From NCBI RefSeq assembly GCF_012726295.1, contig NZ_JABAOB010000002.1, forward strand, positions 186,001 to 250,000: a stretch of DNA of 64,000 nucleotides. Reading direction: 5' to 3'. The stretch comes from Chitinophaga sp. Ak27. GTDB lineage: Bacteria > Bacteroidota > Bacteroidia > Chitinophagales > Chitinophagaceae. Both the position numbers and the translations under genes were made by a program. Below the pieces are notes generated by a model. That model did no database searches and was not told the origin of the DNA. It saw only the letters and a list, made by a program, of their open reading frames with translations. Below are positions 18,901 through 26,085 of this stretch, piece by piece. Numbering within the stretch: position 1 is the first letter of the stretch; every line of letters starts with the position of its first letter.

Positions 18901-19173
18901 TTCCACTTTTCGAAGAGCAGCAGGTTTATTACACTCACGATAGATATCATGAACTTTACCAACCTGATCAATGTCAACTGGGGACGGGTATATTTTTCGC
19001 CCAATACCTTCAATTCTACCGCCAGCGTGGGACTGGCACCGGTGCTATTTCCCCAGAAGCAGAATACAGGCAACTACCCGGTATTCAGGTTCGCCGACCC
19101 TGGGAAACCTTATGCTATCGATTACTTTAATTCAAGGGCACAGGGACAATTAGGAGTCAGGTACTCTTTCTGA
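15901..19173 (+). CDS. Oar-type TonB-dependent receptor
   Basis: A 1090-residue outer-membrane receptor. The signal peptide is about 1-24 (GATAQ), followed directly by a carboxypeptidase-regulatory-like domain (about 28-115, [20 protein letters not shown]), a plug at about 125-245 and a large barrel ending in Phe. There is no STN domain. The plug pattern ([50 protein letters not shown]) is that of Oar-like receptors, a class linked in Myxococcus to export of the PopC protease and common in Bacteroidota. It closes the operon that began with the STN receptor, so two different receptor classes share a lipoprotein set. A hairpin follows at 19194-19236. Confidence 0.88.
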   Translation: [1090 protein letters not shown]

Positions 19174-19193
19174 CAACTGTTATATGGAGAAAC

Positions 19194-19236
19194 ATCTGGC
19201 GGCAGCTTACCATTTATCGACGGTCTGTCGCCGGAT
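19194..19236 (+). terminator. probable terminator of the FAS1/receptor operon
   Basis: A 12-bp stem with two G-U pairs (19194-19205 with 19225-19236) closes a 19-nt loop, 21 bp after the Oar-type receptor. It lacks a long T-run. Confidence 0.45.
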
Positions 19237-19329
19237 TTCCGTTATAGCACACCAGATAATAACCGGTGCTTCATGCATCATGCGCAGGGGGCTAACTTCG
19301 CCAGAAACTCTTCACCAAAACCCCTGATT

Positions 19330-19707
19330 ATGAAATCAATCTCTAAATGTACATTCCTGCTGGGAATAGCGGCAGCGCTATCTCTTTGCACGCCTCACAA
19401 AGCATTGGCCCAGGATGTTGTAAAAGTAGCTCCCGAAGGCTACAACAAGGTACTGCTGGACAACGAACATGTTCGTGTACTAAAAGTGGAAATGAAACCA
19501 GGCGTAGAAGTACCCTGGCACAGTCATCCTAACCATGTGGTATATGCAGAAACTTCCGGGAAAGTGCAGCTTACCGAAAAAGACAAGCCGGCCCAGGATC
19601 AGGATATCAAAGCCGGAACCGCGATCTACGTACCTGCTGTAACGCATATGGCTAAGAATATTGGGAAAACCACCATTAAGCTGATAATGGTAGAAATGAA
19701 AGACTAA
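19330..19707 (+). CDS. secreted cupin-domain protein
   Basis: A 125-residue protein with a signal peptide (1-28, ending KALAQ before DVV) and a single small cupin barrel. VPWHSHPNHVVYAETSGKV carries cupin motif 1, with His residues for a metal, and AGTAIYVPAVTHMAKNIG carries motif 2. Periplasmic or surface single-domain cupins of this type have unknown substrates. The longer in-frame start at 19273 would add 19 residues before an evident signal peptide, so ATG 19330 is used. It is separated from the receptor operon by a hairpin and is probably independent. Confidence 0.82.
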   Translation: MKSISKCTFLLGIAAALSLCTPHKALAQDVVKVAPEGYNKVLLDNEHVRVLKVEMKPGVEVPWHSHPNHVVYAETSGKVQLTEKDKPAQDQDIKAGTAIYVPAVTHMAKNIGKTTIKLIMVEMKD

Positions 19708-19934
19708 GTTAACCCCTCCTGTTATCCGACCCTGCTCACTTTTATCTGCTATAGCAGCAGATGGTATATGCTGTATGCCATAGCAAACCCCTGTCACTAG
19801 TTCTTGTTGTTTCACTTGTTTGTTAGCCCTATTTATGCGCGCTCTGAAATGTTTGTTTCATATAATATTATATTTCTGTTTCCTGCTACAAAAGCTGGAT
19901 TTATTTTTATAATCTTGCGTACCACATCACTTAT

Positions 19935-20519
19935 ATGAACCGGTACCAGCAACAAACGGATGCAGACCTGATGTTGTCCTTGCAACAGGACGATGGGCAT
20001 GCCTTTACCGAAATCTACAACCGTTACTGGAAGAAACTGCTGGCTATCGCATATATCCATTGCCGGGATAAAATGGCAGCGGAAGAAATTGTACAGGAAG
20101 TCTTTATCAGCTTGTGGAACAGGCGGCAAGAGCTTGCTGTTGATAAAGTAAATGCTTACCTGGCTACGGCTGTACGGCTATCTGTTTTTAAACAGTATGC
20201 CCGGCAACAACGCCGCGAGCAGATCATCGCTGCAACTGCCGACCCGGTGATATCCAGCTGGGACGAGGAAAAAATATATACCCGGTTCCTGCAGCAACAG
20301 ATTAATGGCATCATAGAAGTTTTACCCGAAAAATGCCGCCTGGTATTTAAATTAAACAGGGTAGAGGGTCTGAGCATCCCCGAAGTTGCCCAGCGCATGG
20401 GAATTGCCGAAAAAACGGCAGAAGCGCACCTGACTAAGGCGCTGAAAGTACTGAAGCTCAAATTGAATCGCCCTTATATATGGGGACTGATGATACTTCT
20501 GAAAATACTGATCCCATAG
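19935..20519 (+). CDS. ECF-type sigma factor, first tandem copy
   Basis: A 194-residue ECF sigma factor. Region 2 is about 20-75 (HAFTEIYNRYWKKLLAIAYIH, AAEEIVQEVFISLWNRR) and region 4 about 125-178 (LPEKCRLVFKLNRVEGLSIPEVAQRMGIAEKTAEAHLTKAL). It ends in a hydrophobic tail (IWGLMILLKILIP) that the second copy lacks. By hand alignment it differs from the downstream copy at about 37 of 181 positions. It has no FecR gene of its own; the sigma gene at 20660 follows where a FecR would be expected. A degenerate -7 element (TAATCTTG) lies about 20 bp upstream of the ATG. Confidence 0.9.
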   Translation: MNRYQQQTDADLMLSLQQDDGHAFTEIYNRYWKKLLAIAYIHCRDKMAAEEIVQEVFISLWNRRQELAVDKVNAYLATAVRLSVFKQYARQQRREQIIAATADPVISSWDEEKIYTRFLQQQINGIIEVLPEKCRLVFKLNRVEGLSIPEVAQRMGIAEKTAEAHLTKALKVLKLKLNRPYIWGLMILLKILIP

Positions 20520-20659
20520 CTTTTTCCCGCCTCACAAAAAAATAGCGCGTACACTAAGGGAAAGTATGCCCCTTAGGGTACATATCCCTGTAAGGATAAT
20601 TCCATGTTATAGGAAAATAATGTATTTCGCCTGGCACGGGGCGGAAATTGGCCAATTGT

Positions 20660-21205
20660 ATGAAGGGATACCAGCAACAAACGGATGCAGAGTTAATGAC
20701 GTCCCTGGGGAAGGGCGACCGGCATGCTTTTACCGAAATTTACCAACGGTATTGGAAGAAGCTGTTGGCCATTGCCTATATCCATAACAAGAATAAAGCA
20801 GCAGCAGAGGAGATTGTGCAGGAAGTCTTTATCAGCCTTTGGAACCGGCGCCATGAACTGTATGCCGATCATCTTAACGCTTACCTGGCAACGGCCGTAA
20901 GACTATCCGTTTTTAAATGCTACCTGCGCCAAAAGCGCAGAACGGAAATTATCGCGCAAACAGCGGGACCCGCCACAAGTACCTGGGATGAAGAAAAGAT
21001 CTACACCCGGTTTTTGCAGCAACATATCAATGGAATCGTAGAAGTACTGCCTGAAAAATGTCGCCTGGTATTCAAGCTAAGCAGGATAGATGGTCTCACG
21101 ATCCCTGAAGTTGCGCGGCGAATGGGCATTGCGGAGAAAACGGCAGAATCGCACCTTACTAAGGCGCTGAAAGTACTGAAACTGAAATTGAACCATCCCT
21201 ACTGA
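20660..21205 (+). CDS. ECF-type sigma factor, second tandem copy
   Basis: A 181-residue ECF sigma factor, about 80% identical to the copy at 19935 by hand alignment. Substitutions cluster in the loop between regions 2 and 4 and in the region 2 linker (YADHL for VDKV), while the region 4 helix-turn-helix (IPEVARRMGIAEKTAESHLTKAL) is nearly unchanged. The two copies may therefore recognise the same -35 type. ATG 20660 is preferred to an in-frame TTG four codons upstream because the alignment to copy 1 begins there. It is followed about 98 bp later by the FecR gene, the usual partner position. Confidence 0.9.
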   Translation: MKGYQQQTDAELMTSLGKGDRHAFTEIYQRYWKKLLAIAYIHNKNKAAAEEIVQEVFISLWNRRHELYADHLNAYLATAVRLSVFKCYLRQKRRTEIIAQTAGPATSTWDEEKIYTRFLQQHINGIVEVLPEKCRLVFKLSRIDGLTIPEVARRMGIAEKTAESHLTKALKVLKLKLNHPY

Positions 21206-21303
21206 CACCACTCATCTTTTCTCTCTCAAAAAAAATTATTTCAGGCACTAAGGGGTAACCTTATTTCCGTGGTACATATTACCGTAACTATAAAAACCAT
21301 ACG

Positions 21304-22470
21304 TTGAAGGACAATATATCTCAACTCATTGAAAAATACCTGGACGGTACTATTACACCAGCGGAGGAAAAAACGCTGATGGACTGGTACCAGCATCGCA
21401 ATCAAACCGATGCCGAATGGCCATCCGATACTGTTGACGAGGAAGAAACGGTACGTTTGCGTATGCTGATGCGACTGCATCAGCAAATGGAGGCGCCCGT
21501 AGCTGCGCCCAAAACGCCGGGGCGGATACTGTATTACCTGTCGGCCGCCGCCTCTGTGATCGTTATATTGGGTATTGCTGCGTATTTTATTTATCCGCGG
21601 CTTCATCCCGCGCCTAAACCGGCAGCCATTGCGCAGGCTACCAATGATATTGGTCCCGGTAGTAACAAAGCTATATTAACGCTGGATAACGGCGACAAAG
21701 TGGTACTGGAAGATGCGAAGAACGGCGTGATCTCTCAGCAGGGCAATGCGGCGGTGAATAAAACAGACAGCGCTAACCTGTTATATAATAACGTAGCCGG
21801 GCAGGGGACTACGGCCGTTGTTTACAACACCATAAGCACACCCTATGGAGGACAATACCAAGTAACGTTGCAGGATGGAACTAAAGTGTGGCTGAACGCC
21901 GGATCTTCCCTGCGCTTCCCTACTACTTTCCCTGGAAGTGAGCGCCAGGTGCAACTGTCCGGCGAAGCCTATTTCGAAGTGGCCAAAGATAAAACGAAAC
22001 CTTTCCTCGTGACTGTAAATACTACCAGCGATAGATCCATGACGGTGCAGGTATTAGGTACCCATTTTAATATCAATGCTTATCCCGACGAACAGCATCA
22101 TATCACTACGCTCCTGGAAGGATCTGTAAAGGTAAACTATGATCATACCAACTTGTTGCTCGTACCTGGTAAAGAGGCCATCCTGCATAAGATTTCCGGG
22201 AAAATGGATATCAAAGAAGCCGATACCGAAGAGGCTGTAGCCTGGAAAAATGGCTATTTCTTATTTAATAATGATAAAATAGAAAATGTCATGCGGCAAA
22301 TCAGCCGCTGGTATAACGTAGAAGTTACTTACCAGGGCGATGTGTCGAAAAAGGCCATCGGCGGGAGCTTATCACGCTATAAAAATGTATCTGAAATATT
22401 AAGAATGCTGGAACTCACCGGCGCCGTTCACTTTAAAACAGAAGGAAGGAGGATCACCGTTATGCCATAA
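21304..22470 (+). CDS. FecR-family anti-sigma factor, TTG start
   Basis: A 388-residue single-pass membrane regulator. The N-terminal cytoplasmic part (NISQLIEKYLDGTITPAEEK, LMDWYQ) is the standard FecR opening. The TM segment is at 75-98 and the FecR domain from about 178 (ISTPYGGQYQVTLQDG, VWLNAGSSLRFPTTFPG, GEAYFEVAKDKTKPFLV). A DUF4974-like C-terminal domain covers about 310-388 (ENVMRQISRWYNVEVTYQG). The reading frame has no ATG between an upstream stop at 21256 and this conserved N-terminus, so TTG 21304 is the likely start and would give low translation. It presumably controls one or both tandem sigma factors. Confidence 0.88.
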   Translation: MKDNISQLIEKYLDGTITPAEEKTLMDWYQHRNQTDAEWPSDTVDEEETVRLRMLMRLHQQMEAPVAAPKTPGRILYYLSAAASVIVILGIAAYFIYPRLHPAPKPAAIAQATNDIGPGSNKAILTLDNGDKVVLEDAKNGVISQQGNAAVNKTDSANLLYNNVAGQGTTAVVYNTISTPYGGQYQVTLQDGTKVWLNAGSSLRFPTTFPGSERQVQLSGEAYFEVAKDKTKPFLVTVNTTSDRSMTVQVLGTHFNINAYPDEQHHITTLLEGSVKVNYDHTNLLLVPGKEAILHKISGKMDIKEADTEEAVAWKNGYFLFNNDKIENVMRQISRWYNVEVTYQGDVSKKAIGGSLSRYKNVSEILRMLELTGAVHFKTEGRRITVMP

Positions 22471-22505
22471 AACTATCTGCAACCTGCAGGGAGGCTATAA
22501 AACAA

Positions 22506-22550
22506 CCGGGAGCGCGCCAACGCCCCCGGAAATGACCGCGGAAACGGTCA
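22506..22550 (+). other. two small hairpins in the FecR-SusC spacer
   Basis: The 168-bp gap between FecR and SusC holds two inverted repeats: CCGGG (22506-22510) with CCCGG (22525-22529), and TGACCG (22533-22538) with CGGTCA (22545-22550) around a 6-nt loop. They could be a leader structure, a weak terminator separating regulators from the uptake genes, or an operator. No T-run follows. Confidence 0.35.
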
Positions 22551-22638
22551 GTTTGAGCGCTTATCCCTGTGGAAGACAAATTTTTCTAGCAATTGTAGTC
22601 ACAGTCATCTGATTATAGAACTCAAACATCCAAATGTA

Positions 22639-25600
22639 ATGAAATTTTACATACCTAACGTATGCCATGAAAAAGGCGGTTGTACGCACAAAAAACTCCT
22701 GTTGATTATGAAACTAACCTTTGTTTTAATGATCGCAGTTCTTATGGAGGTAAGCGCTTCCAGCTATGCGCAGAAGATAACGCTATCCGCTAAACAGATC
22801 TCACTCGAAGATGTATTCCGCCAGATACGGAAGCAAACTGCCTATAATGTTTTATGGGATGTAGAAACGTTAAAAGATGCCAAACGGGTGGATATACGCG
22901 TTAACAATGCCACTGTAGAAGAAGTATTGCAGAAAAGTTTCGTGAACCAGCCCTTTCTTTATACCATCCAGGAAAACACTGTTGTGGTAACACGCAAGCG
23001 CGAAGAAGCGCCAGCAGCCATTACCATTAAAGGACGGGTAACGGATATGAGTAATCATCCATTGCCCGGCGTAGCAGTGCGATTGAAAGGAACCCAAACC
23101 GGTACGGCTACCCAGCCGGATGGTTCCTATTCCATCAACGTGCCCGGTGGAGAAGGCGTGTTATCCTTCAAATACCTGGGATATACGCCGAAAGAAGTAC
23201 CTATTAATGGTCAGACCGTGATCAACGTGCAGCTGGAACAAACCTCTTCCCAACTGGGAGAGGTAGTGGTGGCCTATGGCAGGCAGCATACCCGCGAAAT
23301 CGTGGGCGCCGTAGCTACCCTGTCGGCTACCGATATCAAGGACCAGTCGACAGGTACTTTCGCTGAAAGATTGCAGGGTAAATTGCCCGGTGCACAGGTA
23401 GCGCAAACCACCGGCCGGCCTGGACAAAGCATGGACCTGCGCATACGCGGTGCGGCGTCTTTAACCTCCAACGTACGCCCCCTGGTAGTAGTAGATGGGC
23501 AACCGATGCTCGGCAATCCCGATAATATCAATAACATCAACCCCGATGAAATTGAATCCTTTACCATTTTGAAAGATGCTTCCTCCACCGCCTTGTATGG
23601 CTCGCGGGCGGCCAACGGCGTGATCCTGATCACCACCAAAAGAGGAAAGTCAGGCGCCACACAGATCAATTTTAACTCCTACTACGGCGCCGCCTCCCTG
23701 ATGCGCGAGCTGATTCCCCCGGTAATGGATGCCACGCAGCTGGCTACTTACATGAAAGGATTTTATGAAGATAAGATCAAGTACGAAGGATATACCGGGG
23801 GCATTCCCGCGGTATACCAAAACCCGGAGCAATACGGCAAGGGAACTGATTGGTTCAGCGTATTAACCCGGACAGCGCCTGTACAGAATTATAGCATTGC
23901 CATCAATACCGGTAACGACAAGTCGGCCTTTAGTATGGTAGGTGGCTATTTTGACCAGCAGGGCATCCTGAAGAATACCGGTTATAAACGCTTTTCGCTC
24001 CGTGTGAATGGCGATTTTAACCTGGGCAAGCGCGTGAAGCTGGGCTTCGGCGTAGCGCCTTCTATGCAGCTGGAACACAATAACCGCCAGGGTACTGGCT
24101 TTAACGTTGATGGTCAACGCGCCATTTTTGCGTCTGCCTCTATGATGCCTACCATGGGTTCGCCTTATAATCCCGATGGCTCACTGGCGTTGGGCATTTC
24201 AGGGTTTACTAACCAGTTTGTATGGGCCAATCCACTCCGGCAATTGTTGGAAGTACAGGATGATGCAAATCGCTTACGGGTACTGGCGAACCTGTTTACC
24301 GAAATAAAACTGCTGGAGCACCTCACCTTCCGCGCTTCCGGTAGTACCGACGTAGGCAATATGACCCGCAACCGGTTTATTCCATCTACCTCCATGGGTG
24401 GATTCAACGCACTGCCGATAGAAAACCCGCCACCAGGAAATAACACCGCCCTGGGAGAGTCGCTGGTTAATAACGATTATTCCTGGCTCAACGAAAACAC
24501 GTTGACCTACCAGAACCGCTTCGGTGAAAATCACTCGCTGAATGTAATGGGCGGTTTTACGGTACAACGTTCCACCGGTTTTGCCAGCGATGTAGTAGGC
24601 CGCGATTATCCCGACAACAGCGTGTCCCAGTTGTCGGCTGCTACCCGCTTTACTACCAATACTTCCAGCTTTAATGCCTGGACGATGGCGTCGCTGCTGG
24701 CGCGTGTCAACTATAGCTATAAAGACCGTTACTTTTTACAGGCTACTATGCGAAGGGATGGCTCATCCCGCTTTGGCGCCGATCACAGGTGGGGGACTTT
24801 CCCTTCCATTGGCGCCAGCTGGATCGCGAGCGATGAAGCCTTTCTCAAAAATATATCTCAGCTCAGCTTACTGAAAGTGAGAGCCTCTTATGGTTTAACC
24901 GGTATGAATGAAATGGGTGGAAATTACAGGTTCGCAGCCGGTGTAGGCCCCGCCAACTATGTGTTTTCCGGCGGCCTGGCTCCCGGAAAAGTACAGAATA
25001 GCCTTGGTAACCAGGCCCTGGCCTGGGAACGCAATAAGCAACTGGATATAGGTTTCGACCTGGGCCTGTTCGACAACCGCATCACGCTGGCATACGATTA
25101 CTACGATAAGCTAACAGACGGCTTGTTGTTTACCGTACCGGTGCCGCAATCTTCTGGTTTCAGCAGCGTACAGGACAACCTGGGTGATATCCGCCAGTGG
25201 GGACATGAAATTACGGTGAGCACAAAGAACCTGGTCGGTGCATTTAAATGGAATACCGACTTCAATATCTCCTTTAACAGGAACATCGTGAAAAGGATTG
25301 GCCTGAATAATATTTCTTTTGCAGATGCCCCTACAACAACACTCTCCGAATTCACCGACTACAGAACGCTGGTAGGCAAGCCTGTTGGCCAGTTTTATGG
25401 ATATGTGTTTGACGGCATTTTCAAAAACCAGGCAGAAGCCGACGCTGGACCTAAATACTATGGCACAGGTACCACCACGCTTTCCCAGGCAGGCACTGTG
25501 CGCTTCAAAGATTTAAACGGCGATGGTAAGATCACCTTCCCGGAAGATCAAACTGTAATAGGGGATCCTAATCCCAAATTCATTTTTGGTTTGAGTAACA

Positions 25601-26073
25601 GCTTTCAATACAAAAATTTTGATTTGAGTATTGCCATATCAGGTACCTACGGCAACAAATTGAAGAATGGTATGCAGGAAAGTACCTATAACCTGGATGG
25701 CGTATTTAATGGTCCGCCGGAATTACTAAACCGCTGGCGCTCTGAGTCAGATCCGGGAGATGGAAAAGTGGCGCGCACATTAGCCAATACCACCGCGGCC
25801 TACCGTACGGACAATACCTTGTTTATCCATGATGCATCGCATATCACTATCAATAATATCACGTTGGGGTATATGCTGAGAAAGTTCAGGACGCAGTATA
25901 TCAAAAATCTTAGGTTGTATGCTTCCGCACAAAACGTGTACATCTTCACCAGCTATCCCGGTAACCCCGAGGTGAGCGCCGGAGGACTGGCATTTGTGGC
26001 ACAGCAGGGACAAGACCTGGGCGCTTACCCACTGCAAAGAACCTTTACGTTTGGCTTGAACCTTGGCCTTTAA
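22639..26073 (+). CDS. SusC/RagA-family TonB-linked outer-membrane protein with STN domain
   Basis: An 1144-residue glycan-uptake receptor. It has a long N-region and signal peptide ending SSYAQ (about residue 45), an STN domain (about 48-118, QISLEDVFRQIRKQTAYNVLW), a carboxypeptidase-regulatory-like domain (about 132-210, KGRVTDMSNHPLPGVAVRLKG) and a TonB-box-like EVVVAYG. The plug carries the SusC signature (IRGAASLTSNVRPLVVVDG, ILKDASSTALYGSRAANGVILITTKRGK), then a barrel follows. The STN domain and the preceding sigma/FecR genes make it a transducing SusC. SusD follows 12 bp later. The cargo is presumed to be an oligosaccharide. Confidence 0.95.
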   Translation: MKFYIPNVCHEKGGCTHKKLLLIMKLTFVLMIAVLMEVSASSYAQKITLSAKQISLEDVFRQIRKQTAYNVLWDVETLKDAKRVDIRVNNATVEEVLQKSFVNQPFLYTIQENTVVVTRKREEAPAAITIKGRVTDMSNHPLPGVAVRLKGTQTGTATQPDGSYSINVPGGEGVLSFKYLGYTPKEVPINGQTVINVQLEQTSSQLGEVVVAYGRQHTREIVGAVATLSATDIKDQSTGTFAERLQGKLPGAQVAQTTGRPGQSMDLRIRGAASLTSNVRPLVVVDGQPMLGNPDNINNINPDEIESFTILKDASSTALYGSRAANGVILITTKRGKSGATQINFNSYYGAASLMRELIPPVMDATQLATYMKGFYEDKIKYEGYTGGIPAVYQNPEQYGKGTDWFSVLTRTAPVQNYSIAINTGNDKSAFSMVGGYFDQQGILKNTGYKRFSLRVNGDFNLGKRVKLGFGVAPSMQLEHNNRQGTGFNVDGQRAIFASASMMPTMGSPYNPDGSLALGISGFTNQFVWANPLRQLLEVQDDANRLRVLANLFTEIKLLEHLTFRASGSTDVGNMTRNRFIPSTSMGGFNALPIENPPPGNNTALGESLVNNDYSWLNENTLTYQNRFGENHSLNVMGGFTVQRSTGFASDVVGRDYPDNSVSQLSAATRFTTNTSSFNAWTMASLLARVNYSYKDRYFLQATMRRDGSSRFGADHRWGTFPSIGASWIASDEAFLKNISQLSLLKVRASYGLTGMNEMGGNYRFAAGVGPANYVFSGGLAPGKVQNSLGNQALAWERNKQLDIGFDLGLFDNRITLAYDYYDKLTDGLLFTVPVPQSSGFSSVQDNLGDIRQWGHEITVSTKNLVGAFKWNTDFNISFNRNIVKRIGLNNISFADAPTTTLSEFTDYRTLVGKPVGQFYGYVFDGIFKNQAEADAGPKYYGTGTTTLSQAGTVRFKDLNGDGKITFPEDQTVIGDPNPKFIFGLSNSFQYKNFDLSIAISGTYGNKLKNGMQESTYNLDGVFNGPPELLNRWRSESDPGDGKVARTLANTTAAYRTDNTLFIHDASHITINNITLGYMLRKFRTQYIKNLRLYASAQNVYIFTSYPGNPEVSAGGLAFVAQQGQDLGAYPLQRTFTFGLNLGL

Positions 26074-26085
26074 AAATCAGCAAAA

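Noticed and set aside
20632..20652. TGGCACG-like sigma-54 element upstream of the second tandem sigma gene
   Set aside because: The position 10 bp downstream of GG is AA rather than GC, so the -12 element is absent.
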